Assembly: GCA_964352985.1 (NCBI GenBank)
Contig: CAYGUK010000003.1
Location: forward strand, 1 to 64,000
Direction: 5' to 3'
From: CAYGUK01 sp964352985
Lineage (GTDB): Bacteria; Pseudomonadota; Gammaproteobacteria; JAHCLG01
Length of the DNA: 64,000 nt
Under the pieces are notes generated by a model. It was not told where the DNA came from and did not search any database. It saw only the letters and a list, made by a program, of their open reading frames with translations. Positions 1 to 9,209 of this stretch are shown one piece after another. Within the stretch, counting starts at the first letter, position 1; each line of letters begins with the position of its first letter. A program made the position numbers and the translations under genes.

Positions 1-746
1 AGTCTGTTCTTTTCAGCGTTTCTACGTTGTTGCTTAAATTTGGTGAATAGTTACTTTCTTTTTATATGAAACCAATCACTCATTAGACACAAGTGCTTTG
101 CAAAAAAGATCTCTTTTACGAAATTATTTTGATGCTCTCTCTTGTCAACGTTACCTACTCTACAATCTCGTCTCTGTGTTTTGTTTTGCCGGCTATTATG
201 GCTATCTAACTGATTCTTCTTTGATCTTGATGAATGATTTCCATCTTAGTATTCATGTTTATGGTTGCTTAATTGGAATAAACGCTAGCGCTTACATGAT
301 CAGTAGTTTTTTAGCAAATAAATTAACTGACAAAATATCTTTAAACGATATCATTAAACTTGGGATTGCCTTAGGTTTAATCGGCGCAATCATGAGGCCG
401 TTATTTTTGCTCTTTAATTACATTCACTATTTAGTTATTGTTATACCTATGTTTTTTTGTGACACTATCTATCGGTTTTGCCAGACCTATTGCCATGGGA
501 TGTGGGTTAAATCAATTAACAAAAAATATTGGAGTTGGTTCAACGTTACTAGGCTTTACACAATATGGGTTTTCCTTTATCTCTAGCGCGATACTCAGCT
601 GGATGGATTCTAATTTTGGTCTTCCCTTATCAATTTTAATTTTAGTCGCAATGCTTTTAACTTTAACAGCTTATCTTCGACTATCGTTAAAAAAAAGTAT
701 CACTCTCCAATTTATGAATGGGATAATCAAAAATTTCTCACGTTAA
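1..746 (+). pseudogene. Broken Bcr/CflA-type MFS transporter, 3' part
   Basis: The pieces read as the C-terminal half of a 12-helix drug-efflux transporter; the 5' end lies outside the window. Frame 1 from base 1 encodes a hydrophobic helix that stops near 67. The next frame continues with a YETN motif (the PET-like element that follows helix 6 in Bcr/CflA pumps), then FAGYYGYLT and further helices up to about 456. There a run of seven T at 452-458 shifts the frame, and sense resumes as VTLSIGFARPIAMG to the stop at 746. At least two one-base shifts, both near T runs, break the gene. An intact paralogue follows at 1740. Either real decay or homopolymer sequencing error could explain this. Confidence 0.75.
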
Positions 747-811
747 ATCTGAATGAATATTTATTTTTTTTAGATAGCGTTTATACTTAATATATTGGGA
801 GTTAGTTTGTT

Positions 812-1530
812 GTGACAGAAAATTTAAAATACAATTTGCCTTTAGGTGGTTTATTAAGCCGTAATTACCGAATAGTTGACTTTTTGGGGCACGGTTATGA
901 GGGCGAAGTCTATAAAGTAGAAGAAATAACGACTGGAATTATTCGCGCAGCTAAATTGTTTTATCGAAACCGTTTCATTCGATCCAAAACGCCACATATC
1001 GAATATGCTAAAAAACTACATTCCCTACATCACTGCCAAATTCTAATTCAATATCATCATCAAGATGTTCTTTCATATCAAGGACAAGAGGTTGATTTCT
1101 TAGTATCAGATTTCGTTGATGGTGTAGTGCTTTCAGACTTTATTAATAAACAACCCCAACGCCGGATACCACCTTTTGAAGCGCTTCATTTATTTTATGC
1201 TCTCGCTAAGGGTATTGAACAAATTCATTTTATGGGAGAATATCACGGTGATATTCATTCAGATAATATCATTATCCAACGTAAAGGCTTAAATTTTGAT
1301 GCGAAACTTATTGATTTATTACATTTAGGAAAACCCAGTAGGGCTAGAATTCAAGAAGATGTTTTTGACCTTATTACAGTGTTTATGAATGTATTGGTGG
1401 ACAAAAATATTATCATGCTATGCCCAGGAATATAAAAAAAATCATTTTTGGCCGTAAGAAAGAATTAATTCGTCACCAGTTTAAAATGGCCGGGCATATT
1501 CGACTATTTATTGAAAATTTAGAATGGTAA
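812..1530 (+). pseudogene. Ser/Thr kinase-like protein, frameshifted near the C-terminus
   Basis: Begins with GTG preceded by GGGAG. The N-terminal lobe has a glycine-rich loop (GHGYEGEV), a candidate lysine in AAKLF, and a catalytic loop HGDIHSDN resembling the HxDxxxxN of protein and small-molecule kinases. The DFG position reads IDLL, so metal binding may be unusual. The first frame stops at 1435 after an implausible tail. The +1 frame continues cleanly from 1384 (YECIGGQKYYH, then GRKKELIRHQF) to a stop at 1530. One missing T in the TTT at 1382-1384 would restore a protein of about 239 residues. Substrate is unknown; it may be a pseudogene, an assembly error or a recoded gene. Confidence 0.65.
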
Positions 1531-1739
1531 ATTTCTCTCATTCCATATGATTTATCAAATTATAGCTTTATCTATCTTTTAGAATATTGTGCTTTTTTAC
1601 AAAAGGTATATCATATTCTTTAATCAATTAAGTCCATGAAATTTGCCACCTCAAAAAGTGACAACCATAGTTTGTTGAGTAAACAATGCTAAAATCAATC
1701 TTAAGGCATTGAAGATAATAAGTTATAAGCGAAACCCTT

Positions 1740-2963
1740 ATGCAAAAAATTAATAGAATAATTATAATTTCGCTACTACTAATCTTGCCAATTAGTAGTT
1801 CCCTTTGCATCGACATGTATCTCCCCGCTTTCCCATCTATTGCTAAATCCTTTAATATAAACTTAGGCTTAGTTAATCTATCGATGGGAATTTACTTATT
1901 AGGTCTTGCTATCGGTCAATTATTCTATGGCTTAGCAGCAGATCGTTTTGGCAGACGTCATGTTCTTATAATTGGTTTGCTCATATTTATTATGGGTTCT
2001 GTTATTTGTTATTTATCATCTAATTATTCCATTTTTATTTTGGGTCGTGGAATACAGTCTTTGGGTTCTTGTAGTTGTATTGTATTAAGTCGAACAATAG
2101 TTTCAGATTTATATGACTTTACCCGGCGAACAAAAATGTTGGGAATGATTAATGCGTTAAATATTATATCGCCTGGGATTGCGCCTCTTTTAGGAAGTTA
2201 TTTTTTGACTTATCATCATTGGCAAGCAATATTTTTAGCGATTACTCTTTTTGGTATGATGTTGGTTTTTCTTGTTTTTCTATTTTTACCTGAAACACTT
2301 TCTGTAAAAGATAGACACCCGCTAAGTTTAAGCCAATTTCAACATAATATACATCGCCTTTTTAGTCATAAATTATTTCTAGGTTATTTAGTTGGTGTTT
2401 CCATGATGTATGGAACCGTCTTTGTTTGGGTTAATTATTCCCCTAATATTTTAATTAACATAATGAAGATTAACCCTTTAGATTTTGGCTTTTATTTTAT
2501 AATTCCTGCAATCGGCTCCTTTATTGGTGCCCTTGTTATTGTGAAATATACTCAGAATTTATCTATCTCAAAAACCATTAGCTTTAGTTATGCCTTGATA
2601 TTCATTGCGATATGTTTATTGATGATCGGTTTAATGTATCATTATCACTTTCATCCATTAACTATTACTTTAATTATAGCGACTATCTTTTTTTCTAATG
2701 GGATTATTCAGCCATTACAAATTAACAGTGCGATTACGCCTTTTCTAAGTATTGCGGGTTTTACCACTGGAATTATAGGGTTTTGCCAAGGTGTAACTGG
2801 GGCTTTAGTTTCGGCAATAACGGGTATTTTTAATGAAGGCATTTTAGGTTTAAGCCTAGTTATTACCATTACTTGCATGTTAGCTATTTTAGGTTCGGCC
2901 TTTGCATTATCAAACCAAACGATTAACACTATTGCATTAGCAGATAAAAATTTAAGTCATTAG
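1740..2963 (+). CDS. Bcr/CflA family multidrug efflux MFS transporter
   Basis: A 407-residue inner-membrane protein with about 12 hydrophobic helices, expected to export drugs or small molecules by proton antiport. Family marks are visible: the N-terminal DMYLPAFPSIA in helix 1, the loop 2-3 motif GLAADRFGRR (MFS motif A), SRTIVSDLYD around helix 4, SPGIAPLLGSYF (antiporter motif C region) and FLPET after helix 6. The ATG has only a weak ribosome site. It is the intact relative of the broken copy at the left edge and of the pump at 42.2 kb. Substrate cannot be read from sequence. Confidence 0.9.
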   Translation: MQKINRIIIISLLLILPISSSLCIDMYLPAFPSIAKSFNINLGLVNLSMGIYLLGLAIGQLFYGLAADRFGRRHVLIIGLLIFIMGSVICYLSSNYSIFILGRGIQSLGSCSCIVLSRTIVSDLYDFTRRTKMLGMINALNIISPGIAPLLGSYFLTYHHWQAIFLAITLFGMMLVFLVFLFLPETLSVKDRHPLSLSQFQHNIHRLFSHKLFLGYLVGVSMMYGTVFVWVNYSPNILINIMKINPLDFGFYFIIPAIGSFIGALVIVKYTQNLSISKTISFSYALIFIAICLLMIGLMYHYHFHPLTITLIIATIFFSNGIIQPLQINSAITPFLSIAGFTTGIIGFCQGVTGALVSAITGIFNEGILGLSLVITITCMLAILGSAFALSNQTINTIALADKNLSH

Positions 2964-3181
2964 TATTTTATTGCTTCCCTTAATAAATATTTACAATTGT
3001 AAAAAAAGGAGTATATTTAATCAGCCATTCCTACCCAATGGTACTCATTATTACTTTATAGGAGCTTTCGACACTATTGGGGATATCGTTCTTATAGAGG
3101 TCTAATGACTTAACTTACAACACACTATTCTAAATGTTATATTTGAATAGCCTTATTTAAAACTAGTTTATGAGGTATTTT

Positions 3182-3406
3182 ATGAAAAAGTCACTAATGA
3201 TTTTGGTTTTTTTATTCAGTGGAATGTTAACAATTAACGGCATGGCAAGTCACGCAAATAGCTCAACAAAGCATCATATGAAAGCAAGACACCACACAAC
3301 GTTAGCAGCTAAACATGAAAAGAAAAGCAAAGACAGCAAAAAATGTACTAAAAACAGTAAAAGCAAAGAATGCAAAAAAGCAGCTAAAAAAAAATCTAAA
3401 TCTTAA
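3182..3406 (+). CDS. Small secreted lysine-rich protein
   Basis: The ATG at 3182 is preferred over the one at 3170 because GAGG lies six bases before it. The 74-residue product has a signal peptide (MKKSLMILVFLF, likely cleaved after a SHA-type site near residue 24). The mature tail of about 50 residues is almost entirely Lys, His, Ser, Thr and Ala, with two cysteines (KKCTK, KECKK). It should be a strongly basic periplasmic or secreted peptide. I recognise no family. An imperfect palindrome (3126-3149) lies just upstream and could be an operator. Confidence 0.6.
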   Translation: MKKSLMILVFLFSGMLTINGMASHANSSTKHHMKARHHTTLAAKHEKKSKDSKKCTKNSKSKECKKAAKKKSKS

Positions 3407-3420
3407 TTTGATCTAGAAGG

Positions 3421-3453
3421 TTAGTGCAGTGCTAGAAATAGATACTGCACTAA
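3421..3453. other. Hairpin between convergent genes
   Basis: TTAGTGCAGT (3421-3430) pairs perfectly with ACTGCACTAA (3444-3453) across a 13-base loop, in the gap where the lysine-rich gene and the gene at 3459 converge. Neither strand has a T run after the stem, so it is not a textbook intrinsic terminator, but it may still end or protect both transcripts. Confidence 0.6.
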
Positions 3454-3458
3454 AAAAC

Positions 3459-4115
3459 TTATTGAGGCGATTTGGCCGTCACTTCGCCATAGCCATTAAA
3501 ATCACCCTTAGTTACCCCTTTAACTTTCAACAAAGTCTTATCACGAATAAAAACTTTATGTCCATTTTTACAGTTAACATATAACCATTGTTCATAAAAA
3601 TCATCTTCAGCATTCAATCTTTTAAACGAAGCATTATCTACATCATCACACATGAATGTTAAATGTTTTATTTTATTATCTATCAATTTTACTGATCCAT
3701 CACAATAACCTTCACTTAAATAAAAAACATTCGTGATTTTAGTGTTAGGGTGTAATTTCTGATCATCGATGGTGACTGTTTTTTCAACTTGATAATCAAG
3801 AACTGGAACTAATGAATAATAGTTTATCACCGAGTTTTTTGTTTTAGACCAGGGATTATATAATCCATTTTTGATAAAACAGGATTGTTTTTTATCTAAC
3901 TGACGAAGTGAAGGATAACCAAAAATTTCAGTATAGCCATCTTTAATATGAGAATTTACATTAATTACAGGATAAGGATATTCTCCTGCCCAACTATTAA
4001 ATGTTAGTCTGGTTTTTGTTTCATTGTTACGCGTGATAGGGATCCGATAAGCGTCAAATTCAGCAATAGAATAAGAGAAAATTAATAATAATCCAATAAC
4101 AAGAAATCCTTTCAT
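3459..4115 (-). CDS. Secreted protein of unknown function
   Basis: A 218-residue protein with a clear signal peptide (MKGFLVIGLLLIFSYSIA, cleavage expected near residue 18). The mature part is mixed polar and aromatic, with four cysteines (in QSCF, GYCDG, FMCDD, VNCKN) that could form two disulfides. Two stretches look beta-rich. I do not recognise the family. It lies 24 bases downstream of glmS on the same strand and could be a read-through tail gene of the atp-glm transcript, but nothing ties its function to cell-wall synthesis. Confidence 0.6.
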   Translation of the reverse strand: MKGFLVIGLLLIFSYSIAEFDAYRIPITRNNETKTRLTFNSWAGEYPYPVINVNSHIKDGYTEIFGYPSLRQLDKKQSCFIKNGLYNPWSKTKNSVINYYSLVPVLDYQVEKTVTIDDQKLHPNTKITNVFYLSEGYCDGSVKLIDNKIKHLTFMCDDVDNASFKRLNAEDDFYEQWLYVNCKNGHKVFIRDKTLLKVKGVTKGDFNGYGEVTAKSPQ

Positions 4116-4139
4116 GTTAACGTCCTTTTATATATTAAA

Positions 4140-5969
4140 TTACTCTACAGTTACTGATTTTGCTAAATTTCTAGGTTGATCAACATCGGTACCTTTCATT
4201 ACAGCTACGTGGTAAGACAATAGTTGTAGTGGAACAGTATAAACTATTGGCGCTATAGCATTTCCTACAGAAGGCATTTCTAATATAATCGTACCTTCAC
4301 CATTAGTTAATCTTGCAGCGCTATCAGCAAAAACATATAACTTTCCACCTCGAGCTCTCACTTCTTGTAAATTTGATTTAAGTTTTTCAAGCAATTGATC
4401 ATTAGGTGCAACCGTGATAACAGGCATGTCATCATCAACTAAAGCAAGTGGGCCATGTTTTAATTCACCCGCAGGATAGGCTTCAGCATGAATATACGAA
4501 ATTTCTTTTAATTTTAAAGCACCTTCAAGAGCAATAGGGTATTGCACACCTCGCCCCAAAAATAAAGCATGATGTTTATCAACATAGTGTTTGGCTAAAT
4601 TTTCAATTTCTTTATTTAATTTAAGTGTTTTATTAATAGCCGAAGGTAAATTATTTAATTCTTTGATTAACTCTTTTTCTAAAGCAGGGGAAATACCTTT
4701 ACCACGGCCTAAGACAATAGTTAATAACAATAAAGCTGTTAATTGTGTAGTAAACGCCTTTGTTGAAGCAACACCTATTTCTGTTCCAGCTCTTGTCATA
4801 AAGACTAAATCAGATTCTCTGACTAATGAGCTTTCTGGAACATTGCAAATAGCGAGTGACGCTTTATAACCTAATCTTTTTGCTTCGCGTAAGGCTGCAA
4901 GTGTATCGGCTGTTTCACCTGATTGAGAAATGGTAACAAATAAAGTATTTGGCTCAGTAATCGTTTCACGGTAACGAAACTCACTGGCAATTTCCACTTG
5001 GCAGGGAATTTTTGCCAAGCTCTCTAACCAGTATCTTGCCACCATTCCAGCATGATAGCTCGTGCCGCATGCAACAATTTGCACACGTTGGATTGTATTA
5101 AATATTGTTTCAGCTTGTTCACCAAAAGCTTGTGTGAAAACTTGGCTATCACTCATTCTACCTTCTAGTGTAGAACTTACAGCTTGTGGTTGAGCAAAAA
5201 TTTCTTTTTCCATGAAATGACGATATTTACCACGATCAATATCACTATGAATTAAATTTGATTCAATAATAGGCCTATTCGTTTTTTCAGCCTTAGCATT
5301 ATAAATTGTTACTTGATCAATTGTGATATCAGCAATATCGCCTTCTTCTAAATAGATAAAACGTTGTGTAACCGGTAACAATGCTAAATGATCTGACGCT
5401 AAAAAATGCTCCCCTATACCAATACCAATAACTAAGGGACTACCTCGGCGAATAGCAATAATATGATTAGGATCACTAGCATTAATAATCCCTAATGCAA
5501 ACGCACCTCGTAAACTTTCTGCTATAGTGAAAGCCGCTTGGATTGCATTATTGCTTTGCGTAAAGGCTTGATGATACATGTGTGCGACGACTTCTGAATC
5601 AGTTTCAGAACTAAAGTTATAACCATTTTTATTTAATTGTTCTCTTAAGTCTTCGAAATTTTCAATAATACCATTATGAACTACTGCGATAGATTCTTCA
5701 GACATGTGAGGATGCGCATTATTCTCAGAGGGAACACCATGTGTAGCCCAACGAGTATGAGATATTCCAATATGCCCAGCTAAGGGATTTTTTTTAAGCT
5801 GTTCTTCTAATTGTTTTACTTTGCCAACTGCTCGCGCGCGTTGTAACTTTTTATTTTGTAAAATGGCAATGCCTGCTGAATCATAACCTCGGTATTCTAA
5901 GCGCTTTAATCCTTCAATTAGAATATCTGCCACATCACGTTTGGCCACAGCTCCCACAATTCCACACAT
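4140..5969 (-). CDS. glmS: Glutamine--fructose-6-phosphate aminotransferase (isomerising)
   Basis: Makes glucosamine-6-phosphate from fructose-6-phosphate and glutamine, the first committed step to UDP-GlcNAc for peptidoglycan and LPS. The 609-residue length matches the family. The start is fixed by the N-terminal nucleophile: MCGIVGAVAKRD, with Cys2 exposed after Met removal, followed by the glutaminase region (RLEYRGYDSAGIA, HTRWATHG). Two SIS sugar-binding domains follow (CGTSYHAGM, SQSGETADTLAALR, RGVQYPIALEGALKLKE), and the C-terminus is LAKSVTVE. One base separates it from glmU upstream, so the two are translated from one message. No glmS ribozyme is present. Confidence 0.98.
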   Translation of the reverse strand: MCGIVGAVAKRDVADILIEGLKRLEYRGYDSAGIAILQNKKLQRARAVGKVKQLEEQLKKNPLAGHIGISHTRWATHGVPSENNAHPHMSEESIAVVHNGIIENFEDLREQLNKNGYNFSSETDSEVVAHMYHQAFTQSNNAIQAAFTIAESLRGAFALGIINASDPNHIIAIRRGSPLVIGIGIGEHFLASDHLALLPVTQRFIYLEEGDIADITIDQVTIYNAKAEKTNRPIIESNLIHSDIDRGKYRHFMEKEIFAQPQAVSSTLEGRMSDSQVFTQAFGEQAETIFNTIQRVQIVACGTSYHAGMVARYWLESLAKIPCQVEIASEFRYRETITEPNTLFVTISQSGETADTLAALREAKRLGYKASLAICNVPESSLVRESDLVFMTRAGTEIGVASTKAFTTQLTALLLLTIVLGRGKGISPALEKELIKELNNLPSAINKTLKLNKEIENLAKHYVDKHHALFLGRGVQYPIALEGALKLKEISYIHAEAYPAGELKHGPLALVDDDMPVITVAPNDQLLEKLKSNLQEVRARGGKLYVFADSAARLTNGEGTIILEMPSVGNAIAPIVYTVPLQLLSYHVAVMKGTDVDQPRNLAKSVTVE

Positions 5970-5970
5970 T

Positions 5971-7353
5971 TTACGATTCCTCAGTTATTTCGACCTGGAG
6001 TGATGGTCGCACCCATTCTTCAATAACTTGTTGCGTAACTGGATTAATTGTTAGTTTATATGCAGGTGCGTCTTTCGAAATTGTCGCACCCGCACCAATT
6101 GTTGCGCCTTCGCCAATTCTAACTGGGGCAATAAGTTGAGTATTAGATCCAATGAATGCATTATCACCAATCACCGTTCGACTTTTTTTAACGCCGTCAT
6201 AATTGCAGGTGATCGTTCCCGCGCCAATATTCACATTGACGCCTACGTTAGTATCACCCACATAACTAAGATGATTTATTTTAGAACCAACTCCGACTTC
6301 AGAATTTTTTACTTCAACAAAATTTCCAATTTTAGAAGACTCATGTAGATGAGTGCCTGGGCGTATCCGGGCAAAAGGTCCAACACGACATTGATTTTCA
6401 ATGATGGCATCTTCAATCACACACATTGCATCGATATAAACATTTTCACCAATTCGCACATTACGCAATAAAGTATTTGGTCCAATATAAGAATTTTTGC
6501 CAATAACAACATCACCTTCAATGACAACATTGACGTCAATTTCAACATCACTAGCGACTTCTAAATTTCCTCTCACATCAAAGCGATTCGGATCTTTTAG
6601 ATTCGCGCCTGCTTTCATTACTTTATAAGCCATTTGACGTTGATAATAACGTTCAAGATCGGCTAATTGAAACCGATCATTTACACCTTCAACTTCACGT
6701 GAGCAGGGTGCTAACACTGCAATAACAGGACGCTTTGCTTTGACAGCAAGTTGAATAACATCTGTTAAATAATATTCTCCTTGCGCATTGTGGTTATTTA
6801 ATTCTGGTAACCACTCAAGTAATCTTTCTGCTGGTGCAGTCATGATTCCTGTATAAACTTCGTTTATTTGTAGTTCTTTTTCATTTGCATCACGATGTTC
6901 AACGATGCCTGTAATATTTCCACTATCATCACGAATAATACGGCCTAATCCTGTTGGATCATTAAACTCAGCACCCACAATTCCAACACCACCTTTGGGT
7001 GTCGCTTGTAATAAATTAGATAAAGTGTGCAATGAAATTAAAGGAACATCACCATATAAAACTAAAACGCGATCTTTTTTATTAATATTTGGTAGAGCTT
7101 GATTAACAGCATGACCGGTTCCAAGTTGTTTTTCTTGAAGAACCCAACTGACATCTAAGTGTCCCATTTTTTCTCGAACTTCTTCACCACCGTATCCATA
7201 AACAATATGAATGGCATCAGGATTTAAAGATTTAGCGGTATTAATAACATGTTCTAAAAGATAAACACCTGCTAACAAATGTAAAACTTTTGGCGAGGAA
7301 GAATTCATTCGCGAACCTTCTCCGGCCGCTAAAATTACGATATTTAATCCCAT
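5971..7353 (-). CDS. glmU: Bifunctional GlcN-1-P acetyltransferase / GlcNAc-1-P uridyltransferase
   Basis: Catalyses the last two steps to UDP-GlcNAc. The N-terminal Rossmann-like uridyltransferase domain has the nucleotide motif LAAGEGSRM and a lysine in SSPKVLH, plus LYGDVPL and GEYYLTD. The C-terminal half (from about residue 250) is a left-handed beta-helix of hexapeptide repeats (VVIGKNSYIGPNT, GAGTITCNYDG) with the acetyltransferase site. Its 460 residues fit the family. It follows atpC after 18 bases with no terminator, the same atpC-glmU-glmS order known from enterobacteria. Confidence 0.98.
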   Translation of the reverse strand: MGLNIVILAAGEGSRMNSSSPKVLHLLAGVYLLEHVINTAKSLNPDAIHIVYGYGGEEVREKMGHLDVSWVLQEKQLGTGHAVNQALPNINKKDRVLVLYGDVPLISLHTLSNLLQATPKGGVGIVGAEFNDPTGLGRIIRDDSGNITGIVEHRDANEKELQINEVYTGIMTAPAERLLEWLPELNNHNAQGEYYLTDVIQLAVKAKRPVIAVLAPCSREVEGVNDRFQLADLERYYQRQMAYKVMKAGANLKDPNRFDVRGNLEVASDVEIDVNVVIEGDVVIGKNSYIGPNTLLRNVRIGENVYIDAMCVIEDAIIENQCRVGPFARIRPGTHLHESSKIGNFVEVKNSEVGVGSKINHLSYVGDTNVGVNVNIGAGTITCNYDGVKKSRTVIGDNAFIGSNTQLIAPVRIGEGATIGAGATISKDAPAYKLTINPVTQQVIEEWVRPSLQVEITEES

Positions 7354-7371
7354 TTTACTATTCCTTTAGTT

Positions 7372-7788
7372 TTATTTTCGTTTGATACGCCGTATTGCTC
7401 TAAGTTGAGCAATCGCCTGGGCTAAGTTTGCTGCTGCTTTGGAGTGATCAATCGCAGATTTATTATCAGCTAAATCACGCTCGGCTCGGCTTTTTGCTTC
7501 CATTGCCGCTGCTTCATCAATATCATTTGCACGCATGGCAGTATCGGCTAGAACATTAATCACTTGAGGTTGTACTTCAAGTAATCCACCTGAAACATAA
7601 AAAACTTCTTCTTCCCCACTTTCTTTTAATGTTCTAACTTGGCCAGGTTTGATAGTAGTAATTAAGGGTGTGTGCCCCGGATAAATTCCTAATTCACCTT
7701 GGCTTCCTGTTACAAATACTGCTCGCACTTGTCCATGAAAAATGGATTCTTCAGCACTCACCACATGTAACTCGAACAATTTACTCAT
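7372..7788 (-). CDS. atpC: F1 ATP synthase epsilon subunit
   Basis: Central-stalk subunit linking gamma to the c-ring and inhibiting ATP hydrolysis. N-terminal beta-sandwich residues are typical (FELHVVSAEESIFHG, GELGIYPGHTPL, YVSGGLLEVQP) and the C-terminal part is a helical hairpin rich in Ala, Glu and Arg. I chose the ATG at 7788 (138 residues) over a GTG three codons earlier because GAG lies eight bases before the ATG and the family starts with this MSKLF-like sequence. It is the last atp gene before glmU. Confidence 0.95.
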   Translation of the reverse strand: MSKLFELHVVSAEESIFHGQVRAVFVTGSQGELGIYPGHTPLITTIKPGQVRTLKESGEEEVFYVSGGLLEVQPQVINVLADTAMRANDIDEAAAMEAKSRAERDLADNKSAIDHSKAAANLAQAIAQLRAIRRIKRK

Positions 7789-7803
7789 ATTTATCACTCA
7801 ATA

Positions 7804-9180
7804 TTATAAAGCTTTTGCTTTTTCGTGAACTTCTTCAATCGTACCAACCATATAAAAAGCTTGCTCTGGAATATTATCAAATTCACCATCAATTATAGCT
7901 TTAAATCCATGAATCGTTTCTTTTAATGGCACATATTTTCCTTGTTGGCCAGTAAATGTTTCTGCAACGAAGAATGGTTGCGATAAGAATTTTTGAATTT
8001 TACGAGCACGCATAACAACGAGTTTATCTTCTTCAGATAATTCATCCATCCCTAAAATAGCAATAATATCTTTTAACTCTTTGTAGCGTTGTAAGATACC
8101 TTGGACATTACGTGCAACATCATAATGCTCTTGACCAACAACTAATGGATCAAGTTGACGAGAAGTTGAATCAAGCGGATCAATCGCGGGATAAATTCCT
8201 AACTCAGCGATTTGTCTTGATAACACAACGGTTGCATCTAAGTGAGCAAATGTTGTAGCAGGTGATGGATCAGTTAAGTCATCAGCAGGCACATAAACTG
8301 CTTGCACAGAAGTAATAGAACCGGTTTTAGTTGAGGTAATTCGTTCTTGAAGCGCGCCCATTTCAGCAGCAAGTGTTGGCTGATATCCCACGGCAGACGG
8401 CATACGACCTAATAACGCAGAAACTTCAGTTCCTGCTAATGTGTAACGATAAATATTATCGATAAATAATAATACATCGCGCCCTTCATCCCGAAATTGT
8501 TCAGCAATCGTTAAACCAGTTAATGCAACACGTAAACGGTTACCTGGTGGCTCATTCATCTGACCATAAACTAGAGATACTTTATCTAGCACATTAGAAT
8601 CTTTCATTTCGTGATAAAAGTCATTACCTTCACGAGTACGTTCACCTACTCCAGCAAATACTGAATAGCCGCTGTGTTCGATAGCAATATTACGAATCAG
8701 CTCTAACATATTAACGGTTTTACCAACACCAGCACCACCAAACAAACCCACTTTACCGCCTTTCGCGAAGGGACAAATTAAATCAATAACTTTAATACCT
8801 GTTTCAAGTAATTCTGCACTCGCAGCTTGCTCGGCATAAGTTGGCGCAGCACGATGAATGGGTAAATATTCATTTGTTTCAATAGGACCACTTTCGTCAA
8901 TGGGATTACCCAAGACATCCATAATACGGCCTAATGTTTTGGTGCCAACAGGAACACTAATTGGTTTTCCAGTATCAGCTACTTTCATGCCACGATTCAA
9001 TCCATCAGTAGTACCCATCGCGATTGTGCGAACAACTCCGTCTCCGATTTGTTGTTGGACTTCAAGCACTAAACCATTTTCCTGGATTTTTAATGCATCA
9101 TAAATTTTAGGAACATTTTCACGCTCGAATTCAACGTCAACCACTGCACCAATAATCTGTACTACTTCACCTGTACTCAT
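7804..9180 (-). CDS. atpD: F1 ATP synthase beta subunit (catalytic)
   Basis: Catalytic subunit of F1. The P-loop GGAGVGKT, the catalytic glutamate in GERTREGND, the DELSEED-like lever MDELSEEDK, and the Walker B stretch VLLFIDNIYRYT are all present. The ATG at 9180 (458 residues) is chosen over a GTG four codons upstream because that GTG itself forms part of the GAGAG ribosome site. The family usually has IDNIFRFT; here the two Phe are Tyr, a mild difference. Separated from atpG by 29 bases and from atpC by 15. Confidence 0.98.
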   Translation of the reverse strand: MSTGEVVQIIGAVVDVEFERENVPKIYDALKIQENGLVLEVQQQIGDGVVRTIAMGTTDGLNRGMKVADTGKPISVPVGTKTLGRIMDVLGNPIDESGPIETNEYLPIHRAAPTYAEQAASAELLETGIKVIDLICPFAKGGKVGLFGGAGVGKTVNMLELIRNIAIEHSGYSVFAGVGERTREGNDFYHEMKDSNVLDKVSLVYGQMNEPPGNRLRVALTGLTIAEQFRDEGRDVLLFIDNIYRYTLAGTEVSALLGRMPSAVGYQPTLAAEMGALQERITSTKTGSITSVQAVYVPADDLTDPSPATTFAHLDATVVLSRQIAELGIYPAIDPLDSTSRQLDPLVVGQEHYDVARNVQGILQRYKELKDIIAILGMDELSEEDKLVVMRARKIQKFLSQPFFVAETFTGQQGKYVPLKETIHGFKAIIDGEFDNIPEQAFYMVGTIEEVHEKAKAL

Positions 9181-9209
9181 GAGCTCTCTCACTATATCAA
9201 ATAATTTAT

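Noticed and set aside
4116..4139. glmS ribozyme
   Set aside because: glmS follows glmU by one base, leaving no leader; the ribozyme is also a Gram-positive feature.
6690..6710. TTCACGTGAGCAGG in glmU as a parS site
   Set aside because: The core CACGTGA matches but both outer arms fail.
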